DNA of 49,778 nucleotides from Spirochaetales bacterium (GTDB taxonomy: Bacteria; Spirochaetota; Spirochaetia; Sphaerochaetales; Sphaerochaetaceae): contig JAAYIV010000056.1 in assembly GCA_012523305.1 (NCBI GenBank), positions 1 through 49,778 of the forward strand. The letters run 5' to 3'. The first letter of the stretch is position 1; every line of letters begins with the position of its first letter. The position numbers and the translations under genes were made by a program. Below the pieces are notes generated by a model. It ran no database searches, was not told the DNA's origin, and worked only from the letters and a program-made list of their open reading frames with translations. Shown in pieces: positions 26,159 to 34,870 of the stretch.

Positions 26159-27979
26159 AAGTGAGGTGGGCACTTCCATACATCGCGATGCGATAGCCCT
26201 ATAACGCAACTGCATCGTCCTATAAGGAACAACAACAGCTTCTCGGTGATTTGATTCGGGCTCAATCAAAAAGTGAAGAGGAATCACAGCTGGCAGGATT
26301 TCTCCTTTCATCTCCGTATCCAACCTATGACGGAGATTTACGATTTTTCTTCCCAACCGTAACACATCCTGACTGGTGATTTCGTATCCGGTGATACCAT
26401 GGTACATCCTCGCCAATATTGTCGGACTGACAACCTTTTTTCCTAACCAGGAAATGTTCAGCAGCATCCTTGCGAGAACTCTATTACGCATCAGTCCTTT
26501 ACGTCCATAACCGAATAAGGAAACAGCGACAGCAAACGGACACAAGCCCAATGTCCTGGTAATCGCATCGAGCTCTTCCTGGTAATAGACCCACTTTACT
26601 TTAGCTTTCAACCTGATCTTTTCGAGTTTCGGAATTATGATTTCGGGAATGAATGGCTGCGGATTGCCTACTCCCTGAGTTAATCCTTCTCCCCACGCTC
26701 CACGCACATCATACGGTGGCATTTCGAGCCCTTGTACATGATAAGCGAATTCAGCACCGCCGAATCGTTTGGATAATTCCCTTACTCCCAGTGCAAGGTA
26801 CATGCCGGGTCCTTTCCGGATCGCTATGTGTTCGATCAGTTGCACGATGCCGTCGCATTTCCCGAATGACAGCATCGGAGCCCAATCAATTATTTTCTTT
26901 GCTTGGGCTTCCATTGCCCATCCTAGTACATTTCCAGTAGAAATCGGATCAAGGCCTACCGCTAATATTGTCTGGTACCATGCGGTGATGACCGCCATAT
27001 CAAAATTCATCAGATTTGGACCAAGGGCTAAACACCCTTCGAAATCAACCAACGCAGCAAATTCACCATTAGGCAGGTGTATCGTTTTTTTACAATCAAA
27101 TCGACAATCGTCACAATGGGCGTGTTCAATGGCATATTTACGTATGCATTCTTCAGGATTCACATGATATAGCCGCGGATCGGTACGCTTCGAAAAATTT
27201 TGAATAGCGGCAAACCCCTTACTGATTGCGTGATGTACCCGATACAAAGTTCCTGCTTTCTCAACCGATGCCAAACTATCGCTTTTTGACAAGCGTTTCT
27301 TAAATTCGGTTTCCCCTGATTCAAACATGCCCGAATTTACCGGACGTATTTCTATTTCATCCTCTTCGACAATTACCGCTTTGATTCTCTTTGAACCCAA
27401 AACAGCACCCAGCCCTCCGCGACCGACAGGAAGTCCCTCTGATATGATCGACGCATAGGGAACCAAATGTTCTCCCGCTGGCCCGATGAGCAATACTTGT
27501 TCATGCGGCCCAGGGTTGAGTGTTTCAAGGGTATCGGAACATTGTAAATCGATTAATTTTTCTGATGTGATAAATTTTACATCAGTCGCGCTGATATGGA
27601 GGATCATAGGCCTACGGGCGCTACCTAATAGTATGATCGCATCCCAACCTGCCTTTTTCATGGTTCTTCCGAATGAAACAGGTCCTGATGCCAAGGCCAT
27701 CAATTTTGTGAGCGGGGATTTTGAGACGATCGAGAGCCAATTCGAACAGGTTGCTTCGGTTCCCGTTAATGATCCGGCGGCAATGCAAAGAGGATTATTA
27801 TCGCCCAAAGGATCAACCAATGAGGGATCTCCGGCGTAATACGACCAAAGAGAAAGCCCCAACCCCTCTCCGCCGGGATATTGGCGATAATGGGTCAGGG
27901 GAATCTGTTGTACTCCCCATTTTTCTGCACAAAGATCAATCAATAGATATTTTCGCCCATTTCCAACTATCGTGGTCAT
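26144..27979 (-). CDS. aor: Aldehyde ferredoxin oxidoreductase (tungsten/molybdopterin)
   Basis: A 611-residue AOR-family enzyme, the normal length. Family marks include RKYLLIDLCAEKW at the N terminus, GLPVGRGGLGAVLGSKRIKAVIVE (pterin region, about 183-205), and the 4Fe-4S ligands Cys289, Cys292 and Cys296 in CDDCRFDC with Cys480 in LGLCPFAVA, nearly the same numbering as the Pyrococcus enzyme. Other pterin loops are AMALASGPVSFG and PPYDVRGAWGEGL. AORs interconvert carboxylic acids and aldehydes with ferredoxin and normally need a tungsten pterin. No ferredoxin, MoaD or tungstate transporter gene is adjacent. AAGGGA precedes the ATG. It is divergent, with about 110 bases between, from an operon containing two alcohol dehydrogenase-fold proteins, which suggests aldehyde metabolism there but does not prove it. 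Confidence 0.92.
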   Translation of the reverse strand: MTTIVGNGRKYLLIDLCAEKWGVQQIPLTHYRQYPGGEGLGLSLWSYYAGDPSLVDPLGDNNPLCIAAGSLTGTEATCSNWLSIVSKSPLTKLMALASGPVSFGRTMKKAGWDAIILLGSARRPMILHISATDVKFITSEKLIDLQCSDTLETLNPGPHEQVLLIGPAGEHLVPYASIISEGLPVGRGGLGAVLGSKRIKAVIVEEDEIEIRPVNSGMFESGETEFKKRLSKSDSLASVEKAGTLYRVHHAISKGFAAIQNFSKRTDPRLYHVNPEECIRKYAIEHAHCDDCRFDCKKTIHLPNGEFAALVDFEGCLALGPNLMNFDMAVITAWYQTILAVGLDPISTGNVLGWAMEAQAKKIIDWAPMLSFGKCDGIVQLIEHIAIRKGPGMYLALGVRELSKRFGGAEFAYHVQGLEMPPYDVRGAWGEGLTQGVGNPQPFIPEIIIPKLEKIRLKAKVKWVYYQEELDAITRTLGLCPFAVAVSLFGYGRKGLMRNRVLARMLLNISWLGKKVVSPTILARMYHGITGYEITSQDVLRLGRKIVNLRHRLDTEMKGEILPAVIPLHFLIEPESNHREAVVVPYRTMQLRYRAIASRCMEVPTSLSEPL

Positions 27980-28093
27980 AACAGTCCCTTATCGTTATCA
28001 ACTCTATCTACGCCCCATCAACATGTCAACCGGGGAATTTGATAGGCTTGCGAAAGATGCATACGGACAGTAGAATGGGATATGGAGTCAGGT

Positions 28094-28639
28094 ATGTTGC
28101 TTCATCATTCAAATCGTACCCTTATTACATTCTATTCGAGGATTCTATTCGGTTTTCTAGGAAAAGCCATGCAAGCAGCATGTAAAATCGACAAACGGTT
28201 ATTACATGAGATAAATGAGTTGCCCGAAGGATCGCTCATGTCATTCAGGATAGAAAACGAACTGATTGGGATTACCATGCAAAAACATGGAAATTCTTTT
28301 GAAAAAATCGTAAAAAAAGATAGTAAGGCCATACCTACCGTTACAAGCAATGTTGTGTTTAGATTCAACTCTTTCAATGATTTTTTATATGTTTGGCACA
28401 ACGGTCGTTCAATGCAACAAGCGATAAGCGAAGGGAGAATCCATACAGAAGGACCGGCGGCCCTGGCTTGCAGGTATATCAGGATTGTCAATGCCACTAT
28501 CATCTATCTCTTTTGTAAAAGAGTTGCCCAACGGAAGGTGCGCCGTTATGAACCGCCGCCAAGACTATATCTGAGAAGATGTTCAATACTCGCCAGAATG
28601 TTGTTTCAACGCGGGAGGACCGATAATGTTCTCCAATAA
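28094..28639 (+). CDS. SCP2-like (sterol carrier protein type) small protein
   Basis: A 181-residue protein. The central part (about 55-130) reads like an SCP2 lipid-binding domain: SLMSFRIENELIGITMQKHG, a strand pair, VVFRFNSFNDFLYVWHNGRSMQQAISEGRIHTEGPAALA, where the GRI-x-x-EG turn is typical. The N-terminal 25 residues and a segment near 140 are hydrophobic and may hold a lipid or membrane. The C terminus is very basic (RRYEPPPRLYLRRCS). An ATG four codons earlier is possible; GGAG six bases before 28094 favours the shorter form. It overlaps the next gene by 14 bases. I place it in SCP2 on pattern, not on strong motif identity. Confidence 0.6.
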   Translation: MLLHHSNRTLITFYSRILFGFLGKAMQAACKIDKRLLHEINELPEGSLMSFRIENELIGITMQKHGNSFEKIVKKDSKAIPTVTSNVVFRFNSFNDFLYVWHNGRSMQQAISEGRIHTEGPAALACRYIRIVNATIIYLFCKRVAQRKVRRYEPPPRLYLRRCSILARMLFQRGRTDNVLQ

Positions 28640-29627
28640 AATGACAAAACGAATTACCGACCTTACCTTCTCATGCCAATTATACCAAGGCAGTAATGCT
28701 GTAGATGCGTTATGGACTGATTGTATCCGAGAAGGTGTTCTCCGCCCGGTAGTGGTTATTGCCGGAACTACCAGGTATCAAAAAGCTATTGTTAAAAAGT
28801 TAAAGAAAGTAATTACATCAGACGTGGTACTGTTCACTGTCGATGAAGTGAATACAAGCGATCTATCAGAGTTAATAGAGCCTTTTGATTATCTGATACT
28901 CTGTGGTGATCAGGGGGTATTGGATGTCGCCGACCTGGCCAAGCAAGTTTTCCGCATCCATAAAAAAATTGCCTACATTCCCAATGGGCTACACTTGGCA
29001 GACTTATCTGTTTGCTCATCAATAGCGATCGATCCTGATTTTTGTATCCATACAACAGTAAACGATACTGGTGCAATCGCATGTTCATCTCTTTTCCAAT
29101 TCATTACCACATATGCCGTATTCGATTCGATTGTCATGGATTCATGGATAGCTACCGGGTTATCATTGCTTGTCAAAGCATTATCAAGCATTACTGGAAA
29201 TGATTACCTTCGATTGAACGAGCCGGATAATACATCCGACGTGATTACTTCCGGTTTCATCGCCGCGCTGTGTGCTGCTAATCGTGGAAACAAACCTATT
29301 GTCGGCCTTTCAAAAGCGTTGACAGTTACCGATTGGTCGAACATCCACCAAAGCAGAGCCGCACTTTTACCGCACATGCTGACCTTAATGAAGCAACAAG
29401 ACCGCCATAGGTATGCAGAATTCGCTTTCATGATCGGTAGCGATCCGATTGCCTTTGTTAATCGATGGATCGAAATTGCAGGTTACCGACAAAATTCTCT
29501 TATTATCAAGAAACTCCTTGTGCAAAACTTTGAATTGCTTCGCAACGAGTTGGCTTTACAAGATTTGAAACCCCTATTCGAATCAATCACAATCAATGAT
29601 GAAGAAACCGGGGGGATAAGAACATGA
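28626..29627 (+). CDS. Degenerate iron-containing alcohol dehydrogenase-fold protein (first of pair)
   Basis: A 333-residue protein that follows the plan of Fe-ADH/dehydroquinate synthase-like enzymes but has lost most active-site features. Traces: FDYLILCGDQGVLDVADLAK occupies the place of the GGGSVxDxAK nucleotide loop, the PTTxGTGSE motif is absent, SLLVKALSSITG aligns with the DALTHxIE helix without its metal ligands, and GLSKALT then IHQSRAALLPHMLTLM aligns with the GxSHALAH and HGxxNAxLLPHVL region, keeping one possible His. Length is shorter than the usual 380-400. GGGAGG precedes the ATG. It overlaps the SCP2-like gene by 14 bases and the next gene by 4. It is probably a non-catalytic partner, perhaps of the following Fe-ADH-like protein; this is inference. 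Confidence 0.6.
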   Translation: MFSNKMTKRITDLTFSCQLYQGSNAVDALWTDCIREGVLRPVVVIAGTTRYQKAIVKKLKKVITSDVVLFTVDEVNTSDLSELIEPFDYLILCGDQGVLDVADLAKQVFRIHKKIAYIPNGLHLADLSVCSSIAIDPDFCIHTTVNDTGAIACSSLFQFITTYAVFDSIVMDSWIATGLSLLVKALSSITGNDYLRLNEPDNTSDVITSGFIAALCAANRGNKPIVGLSKALTVTDWSNIHQSRAALLPHMLTLMKQQDRHRYAEFAFMIGSDPIAFVNRWIEIAGYRQNSLIIKKLLVQNFELLRNELALQDLKPLFESITINDEETGGIRT

Positions 29628-30949
29628 TTACCCGTAGCGTATTTAGCTATCGAATCGACAATCGTCTGATTGCTGCGCATGATGCATTGCAAAAACTTTC
29701 AGAAGTGTTATCTGTTTCAAAAATCAGTCACCCTCTGGTTATCGCAAGTAAAGGAGCCACACAGAACGGTATAACAGAAGCTGTTGTCAGAGCGACCGGT
29801 ATTCCTGTTGATCAGGTAGGATTAAGTCAACAAATTCAATCCGAATGTACTACCAATAGGGTGACTCGTATCGCATCCCAATTTACTGCAGGGCATCACG
29901 ATGCCTTAATCGCAGTCGGAGGAGCTTCAGTAATCGATACAGCAAAGGCGGTAAGGCTCCTTTTGACGACGGGGACCGAGGATGTTTCCGCCTACTGTGG
30001 AATTCGTCAACTCGAGCAGTCTGAGATATCTCTGATCGCAATTCCAACGACGATAGGAATCGGATCGGAAGCATCTTCCTCTGCCATCATCCGTTCTTCA
30101 AGATCGGGTAGAAAGTTATTGTTTTGTTCTCCCACGCTGATTCCTAATGTTACTATCATTGATCCCGCGACCACTCGGTCATTACAGAGTATGCAACTCG
30201 CTACGGGAGGACTGACCAGCCTTGCATTGGCAATTGATTCAGCAACAGCTCTCGGAACTAATCCATTGAGCATTGAATTGGCCACTAGAGCGATGTATTT
30301 GATATTCACGTGGGCATCACGGGCGGTGTCAATGCCTATCGACAGTGAAGCTCGACTCCAATTGGCAGTGGCTAGTTATCTGGTAGGACAATCATGCTCC
30401 CATTCTCGTGCGGCGTCCGTACAAGCAATAGCAAATGCGATTTGTGCTGTCAGTAGTATTCAGTATACGCAAGCGGTATCGATCCTTTCCCCTTATGTTA
30501 TTGATTATCACTTACATAAAACCGAACCGATTTTAACCCAACTCTTTGAACGGATCGAGAAGTTGGAGCTATTGCATCGAGAACAACAACTTGAGCTGGG
30601 ATTTAAAGAAGAACAAGAGCAAATAACTGAGAAACATGTGAAAAGTGCCTCTATGTTTATCGATACTGTAAATATACTTACTGAAAACTTACGGCATATT
30701 TTGCAGCATACCCTTCCAACTAGGTTCTACGATATCCTGGATTCAAACGGCAGCAAAGCAGTACTACCTGCACAGTTCGCTGCCATCGCATCGATCGCAC
30801 AACACGATGCAGCCATGTTCGGTGCGCAAGAAGAGATGGAAAGCCAAGATATCGTACGCCTTCTCGAGTCTTCATATTGGGGGTATTCTCTCGATAAACA
30901 CACCATTAGAAGCGGGCATCAAAAAACACCATCCCAGGAGTACCAATGA
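29624..30949 (+). CDS. Iron-containing alcohol dehydrogenase-fold protein lacking metal ligands (second of pair)
   Basis: A 441-residue Fe-ADH homologue. The dinucleotide-binding half is well kept: ALIAVGGASVIDTAKAVR (99-110) and IAIPTTIGIGSEASSSA (139-153), with a variant III-DPATTRS strand. The four usual metal ligands are replaced: the DALTH helix reads GGLTSLALAID (Thr198, Leu202 where Asp and His are expected), the SHALAH site reads SHSRAASV and the HG site reads IQYTQAVSILSP. About 300-345 is a charged, probably coiled insertion (FERIEKLELLHREQQLEL), unusual for the family. GGGGGG precedes the ATG, with 4-base overlaps at both ends. It could be a nucleotide-binding regulator or use a different chemistry; annotation as a plain alcohol dehydrogenase would be misleading. 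Confidence 0.82.
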   Translation: MITRSVFSYRIDNRLIAAHDALQKLSEVLSVSKISHPLVIASKGATQNGITEAVVRATGIPVDQVGLSQQIQSECTTNRVTRIASQFTAGHHDALIAVGGASVIDTAKAVRLLLTTGTEDVSAYCGIRQLEQSEISLIAIPTTIGIGSEASSSAIIRSSRSGRKLLFCSPTLIPNVTIIDPATTRSLQSMQLATGGLTSLALAIDSATALGTNPLSIELATRAMYLIFTWASRAVSMPIDSEARLQLAVASYLVGQSCSHSRAASVQAIANAICAVSSIQYTQAVSILSPYVIDYHLHKTEPILTQLFERIEKLELLHREQQLELGFKEEQEQITEKHVKSASMFIDTVNILTENLRHILQHTLPTRFYDILDSNGSKAVLPAQFAAIASIAQHDAAMFGAQEEMESQDIVRLLESSYWGYSLDKHTIRSGHQKTPSQEYQ

Positions 30950-32649
30950 AATCATTTGAGAAAACAAAAACCATCCGATTGTTTCACAATGGCAATACCT
31001 ATGAAGTAGCTTCAGGAATTACCGTGCAAGAGTGCCTGGAGACATGTTTCGGCATCGATACCTCGCACCTCGAATACAAAGATAACCCTATCGTCGCAGT
31101 TCGGGCTGACAATGAATTGTTGCCGTTCTCAGCACGATTGAAAACAGATGTGACCATTGAATTACAAAGGCTTTTTTCCGACTTGGGGAAACGTATGTAT
31201 CGGCACACGATGTGCTATCTCCTCGCATTGGCAAGCCATCACCTGTTTCCCGAGAGGAATCTGGTCATCGGGCATTCACTCGGAGATGGGTATTACTATA
31301 CATATGACCAAATCTACGGACTAGACCCAAAGGATGTTAAAGCACTGGACGAGTGCATGCGTACATTGATAAAACAAGATATTCCCATCGAACGTGAAGT
31401 GCTTTCCTACAGGGCTGCCTTGGAATATTTCTCACGCGAAGGATTCACGGCCACTGCGACATTACTGGAATACCGCAACGATCCTACCATCACATTATAT
31501 CGTTGTGACGACTTTCTTGATATTTCGTATGAACCGTTGTTGCATTCTACTGCGTTAATTTCGTTGTGGGATCTTCGCCCGTACGGTGATCGGGGAATGC
31601 TTTTACGCTATCCACATGCAAAGACTCCTCTTACATTGGATATGTTTAAAGATAATCCATTACTTTTTTCAGTATTCAGGGAGTACAAAATCTGGGGAAA
31701 TATCCTGAAAGTCGATTGTTTGGGCGCAATGAATCAAATTTGCGGTTCGAAAGACATCAAGACCTTTATCAGGATGAATGAAGATCTCCAACATCGTAAA
31801 ATCTCCGATATCGCGGATATGGTAGTCAGAAAGGCTACGGTCAAGGTAGTTTTTATTGCCGGTCCTTCATCTTCAGGCAAGACTACCTTTTCAAAACGAT
31901 TGGCCATACAGCTTCGTCTTTTAGGGTATGATCCCGTACAGATTTCTTTGGATAATTACTATCGTCCCAAAAGTGAAGCTCCGAGGGATGTCGACGGGAA
32001 AGCCGATCTCGAAGCATTGGAAGCATTGGATTTACAGCTATTCAGAGAAAACCTGGAAGACCTTTATACCGGAAAAACCGTCGCACTTCCCCGTTTTGAT
32101 TTCAGGGATAACGGAAAGCGATACTACACCGGAGAGACCATCAGCTTGAAAGAACAGACCATACTGGTCATTGAAGGCATCCATGGATTAAATCCTTCAT
32201 TGATTCCTGGAATTGACCGTAAGACTACTTTCAAAATTTATATTTCCGCCCTCACGCAGCTTAATCTGGATGATCATAACAGAATCTCAACAACAGATAA
32301 TCGGATAATTCGAAGAATAGTCCGTGATAACAGGACTCGGAGTACCTCAGCCGAAACCACTTTATTGATGTGGCCTTCGGTGGAACGTGGAGAGTCATTA
32401 CACATATTCCCATATCAGAACCAAGCTGATGTTATGATCAATTCAGCACTGGAGTACGAACTGGCGGTATTAAAACCATATGCCGAACCGTTATTAAAAA
32501 CGGTCAAACCTGCTTCACACGATGCGTACCCAACTGCAAGAAGGTTGTTGACGTTCTTGGAGAATGTCTATCCGATACCAGCTGATCTGGTACCAAGTGA
32601 CTCGTTATTACGAGAGTTCATCGGACAAAGCGAATTTAATGCTACCTGA
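30946..32649 (+). CDS. Nucleoside (uridine-type) kinase with N-terminal TGS and ThrRS-like domains
   Basis: A 567-residue protein of a known three-part design. Residues 8-70 are a TGS domain (IRLFHNGNTYEVASGITVQECLE). About 80-235 resembles the second additional domain of threonyl-tRNA synthetase (GHSLGDGYYYTYD). From about 290 is a P-loop uridine kinase/phosphoribulokinase module: VVFIAGPSSSGKTTFSKRL, VQISLDNYYRP (acidic base), PRFDFRDNGK, ILVIEGIHGLNP and RRIVRDNRTR. Such proteins from Thermotoga, clostridia and spirochaetes phosphorylate nucleosides. It overlaps the Fe-ADH-like gene by 4 bases and ends a four-gene coupled operon, although this gene also occurs alone in other genomes. Confidence 0.9.
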   Translation: MKSFEKTKTIRLFHNGNTYEVASGITVQECLETCFGIDTSHLEYKDNPIVAVRADNELLPFSARLKTDVTIELQRLFSDLGKRMYRHTMCYLLALASHHLFPERNLVIGHSLGDGYYYTYDQIYGLDPKDVKALDECMRTLIKQDIPIEREVLSYRAALEYFSREGFTATATLLEYRNDPTITLYRCDDFLDISYEPLLHSTALISLWDLRPYGDRGMLLRYPHAKTPLTLDMFKDNPLLFSVFREYKIWGNILKVDCLGAMNQICGSKDIKTFIRMNEDLQHRKISDIADMVVRKATVKVVFIAGPSSSGKTTFSKRLAIQLRLLGYDPVQISLDNYYRPKSEAPRDVDGKADLEALEALDLQLFRENLEDLYTGKTVALPRFDFRDNGKRYYTGETISLKEQTILVIEGIHGLNPSLIPGIDRKTTFKIYISALTQLNLDDHNRISTTDNRIIRRIVRDNRTRSTSAETTLLMWPSVERGESLHIFPYQNQADVMINSALEYELAVLKPYAEPLLKTVKPASHDAYPTARRLLTFLENVYPIPADLVPSDSLLREFIGQSEFNAT

Positions 32650-32658
32650 TCAATGCTT

Positions 32659-33264
32659 CTAGACGTTATATATATGTTTATATTCTTCGAATAACTGATG
32701 CACTTTATAACGACATTTACCACAGACAGTGCCGAATTGGGTAATTTCTCGAAGTTCGTCGATAGTGGTCGCCTGTTTTGTCTTCACTAGTTCTTCAATC
32801 CGATGATCGGTTATTCCCTTGCATTCGCAAATCACCTTGGCAACACGCCTACGATACGGGTTATCTCTTCCTTGCTTGTCCAGATAGTCGTCAATTGCAG
32901 CCCTTAGTGCTTTATCTCCCAATACCGAACAGTGGAATTTATGCTGTGGCAAACCACCTAATCGTTCAGTGATCATGGCAGGCGTCAGGTTATATGCTTC
33001 TTCCAAAGTCATGCCGATTACCATAACAGACATCATTGAAGTACTGGCGATTGCACTGGCACATCCATAGGTTTGCCATCTCAAATCAACTATCTTATCG
33101 TCTCTTACTTGGATACCCACCCGCATTTGATCTCCACAGGCAAGTGATCCGACTTGGCCAAATCCATCGTATTGGAATGAATCATCATCCCACAGATTTT
33201 TAGGATTCATGAAATGCTCTTTAACTGTATCTGAATACACCCAATCGTTGGTAAAACCACTCAT
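32659..33264 (-). CDS. nifU: NifU-like Fe-S cluster assembly scaffold with BFD-like domain
   Basis: A 201-residue protein with an IscU-type scaffold domain (1-135) and a BFD-like 2Fe-2S domain (about 143-190). Scaffold cysteines are Cys43 in LACGDQ, Cys68 in YGCASAIAS and Cys112 in KFHCSVLG, with Asp45 beside the first. The second domain has Cys146-x-Cys148 and Cys181-x2-Cys184, as in the central domain of NifU. The C-terminal Nfu domain of Azotobacter NifU is missing, as in several anaerobes. GGGAG lies upstream, and the start overlaps the nifS stop as ATGA. Works with the upstream cysteine desulfurase to build clusters, probably for the cell in general, since no nitrogenase genes are here. 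Confidence 0.94.
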   Translation of the reverse strand: MSGFTNDWVYSDTVKEHFMNPKNLWDDDSFQYDGFGQVGSLACGDQMRVGIQVRDDKIVDLRWQTYGCASAIASTSMMSVMVIGMTLEEAYNLTPAMITERLGGLPQHKFHCSVLGDKALRAAIDDYLDKQGRDNPYRRRVAKVICECKGITDHRIEELVKTKQATTIDELREITQFGTVCGKCRYKVHQLFEEYKHIYNV

Positions 33265-34415
33265 AACGTAGAAATCTCCCTAAGCCGTTTGATAATCGGC
33301 GGTAATGTTCTAAGCACATACTCGATATCTGCTTCCGTAGTAAATCTTCCTAAACTAAACCGTATTGAACCATGGGCCAGTTCGATATCCAATCCGCTTG
33401 CCAACAGTACGTAGGAAGGTTCCAACGAACCGGTAGCACAAGCAGAGCCCGTGGATACGGCTATGCCATTTAAATCGAGCATTAACAGTATAGACTCTCC
33501 CTCTGCGCGTGCAAATGATACATTCAAGGTCCCGGGCAGGCAATCATACGGATGCCCGTTCACGGTTACTTCAGGAATAGTGGACTGAATCTCTTTTCTC
33601 AACTTTTCTCGAAGATCCCAAAGTCTTGTATGCTCATCATTCATATATGCCAAGGCAAGTTCCGCAGCCTTCCCCAAACCGACGATTCCAGCCGTGTTGT
33701 ACGTACCCGCTCTTCTTCCTTGTTCTTGATGACCGCCTTTGACAAATGCTTCGAACGGAACCCCTTTTCGAATATACAAGGCTCCGATGCCTTTCGGGCC
33801 GTGGAATTTATGGCCGGAGAGACTTAGATAATCAATATCCATGTCATGCACATCCACCTGAAGCTTCCCGACGGCTTGCACTGCATCGGTATGGAATAAT
33901 GCTCCACACGCATGGGCCATTGAAGATATGTTCTTGATATCTTGGATAGTTCCTGTCTCATTGTTAGCGGCCATGATTGAAACCAAAAGGACATCATCAC
34001 CGAGCAGCTTCTCAAGTACATCCAATTTCACCTTTCCAGTTGCATCAACCGGAACATACTGTATCAGGTACCCTCTACTCACAAGGTATCGACAGGTTTC
34101 GATGATTGCCGGATGTTCTATACTGCTTGTAACGATTTTCTTTCTTTCAGATCCCTGATCGATCAGGTCGCGTGCTATCGAAAAAACTGTATTGTCTGAT
34201 TCGGTTCCACCGCTGGTAAAGATGATTTCATCATCATCCGATCCGATAAGCTTGGCGATTTGATGTCTTGCTTGCTCGATCAAACGCGATGATTCTCGCC
34301 CGAAGGCATGCATACTTGATGCATTGCCATATGCATTTCCAACTCCATCCATCGCCTCTAGAACTTCTTTAGCGACTTCAGTGGTGGCATTATTATCTAA
34401 ATAAACGGTTTTCAT
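33261..34415 (-). CDS. nifS: Cysteine desulfurase (NifS/IscS class)
   Basis: A 384-residue PLP enzyme that takes sulfur from cysteine to make a persulfide for Fe-S assembly. It begins MKTVYLDNNATTEVAKEV, has TSGGTESDN, DAVQAVGK, the PLP lysine in SLSGHKFHGPKG and the active cysteine in STGSACATGSLEPS, placed on the short NifS/IscS-type loop. The open frame runs 12 codons further upstream, but those residues do not fit the family and AGAGAGC precedes the ATG at 34415. It overlaps nifU by four bases. A good sigma-70-type promoter lies just upstream. Confidence 0.95.
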   Translation of the reverse strand: MKTVYLDNNATTEVAKEVLEAMDGVGNAYGNASSMHAFGRESSRLIEQARHQIAKLIGSDDDEIIFTSGGTESDNTVFSIARDLIDQGSERKKIVTSSIEHPAIIETCRYLVSRGYLIQYVPVDATGKVKLDVLEKLLGDDVLLVSIMAANNETGTIQDIKNISSMAHACGALFHTDAVQAVGKLQVDVHDMDIDYLSLSGHKFHGPKGIGALYIRKGVPFEAFVKGGHQEQGRRAGTYNTAGIVGLGKAAELALAYMNDEHTRLWDLREKLRKEIQSTIPEVTVNGHPYDCLPGTLNVSFARAEGESILLMLDLNGIAVSTGSACATGSLEPSYVLLASGLDIELAHGSIRFSLGRFTTEADIEYVLRTLPPIIKRLREISTL

Positions 34416-34436
34416 GTAATGCTCTCTTCGCAATGT

Positions 34437-34465
34437 AAAGTACTTGTTCATACCCTAACTGTCAA
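34437..34465 (-). promoter_or_regulatory. Predicted sigma-70-type promoter for nifS-nifU
   Basis: On the minus strand TTGACA (34465-34460) is separated by 17 bases from TACTTT (34442-34437), about 22 bases before the nifS start codon. The -35 box is a perfect match to consensus. No Rrf2/IscR-type gene is in the window. Confidence 0.5.
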
Positions 34466-34504
34466 TAAACTTTCGTATAGTATGGGTATCTCTTGGAAGT
34501 TGGT

Positions 34505-34870
34505 CTACAATTGTTTAACAAGAGCGGAGTCCGGATCCTCAGAGTCGGTATTTCCCCTAACACCGGTAATGAAGCGAAATTTTCTTTTCAATGCAAATCG
34601 CAGATGGTGCTGTCTCGCCCATTGCACATATGCACATTCATCAGGCAAATACCTGGCAAACATGGCACGAAGCACGGTAACTTTTAGACAACGAGGATTG
34701 ATTTCCAGTCGTTGGACATATATGTTACAACGATGTTTTTTTTGATCATAAAACTCGCAAGGAGTCTGGCAGTCCACGAGCACTTCATCGCCGAGGATAA
34801 CTTTTTCATGGCAACAAATCCCGCAATGAGTACATTTTTTTTCCCATTTTGAGGAATTTAACCTGAACAT
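34505..34870 (-). CDS. YkgJ-family cysteine cluster protein
   Basis: A 121-residue small protein with the UPF0153/YkgJ pattern: CTHCGICCHEKV near the N terminus, CQTPCEFYDQKKHRCNIY, then NPRC and a final Cys in DECAYVQW. The eight to nine cysteines probably bind zinc or an Fe-S cluster; function is unknown. GAGGTGCC precedes the ATG, which overlaps the end of surE by 13 bases. It lies between surE and the nifSU pair on the same strand. Confidence 0.88.
   Translation of the reverse strand: MFRLNSSKWEKKCTHCGICCHEKVILGDEVLVDCQTPCEFYDQKKHRCNIYVQRLEINPRCLKVTVLRAMFARYLPDECAYVQWARQHHLRFALKRKFRFITGVRGNTDSEDPDSALVKQL

Noticed and set aside
28626-30949. The two adjacent Fe-ADH-like genes as one gene broken by a frameshift
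   Set aside because: Each has its own ribosome binding site and spans both the nucleotide and helical halves of the fold, and they overlap only as ATGA. They are paralogues, not fragments.
30946-32649. TGS-ThrRS-kinase fusion as a novel architecture
   Set aside because: This three-part nucleoside kinase is a known family in Thermotoga, clostridia and spirochaetes.
32659-34415. nifU and nifS as part of a nitrogen fixation cluster
   Set aside because: No nitrogenase or other nif gene is nearby; these NifU/NifS types serve general Fe-S assembly in many anaerobes.
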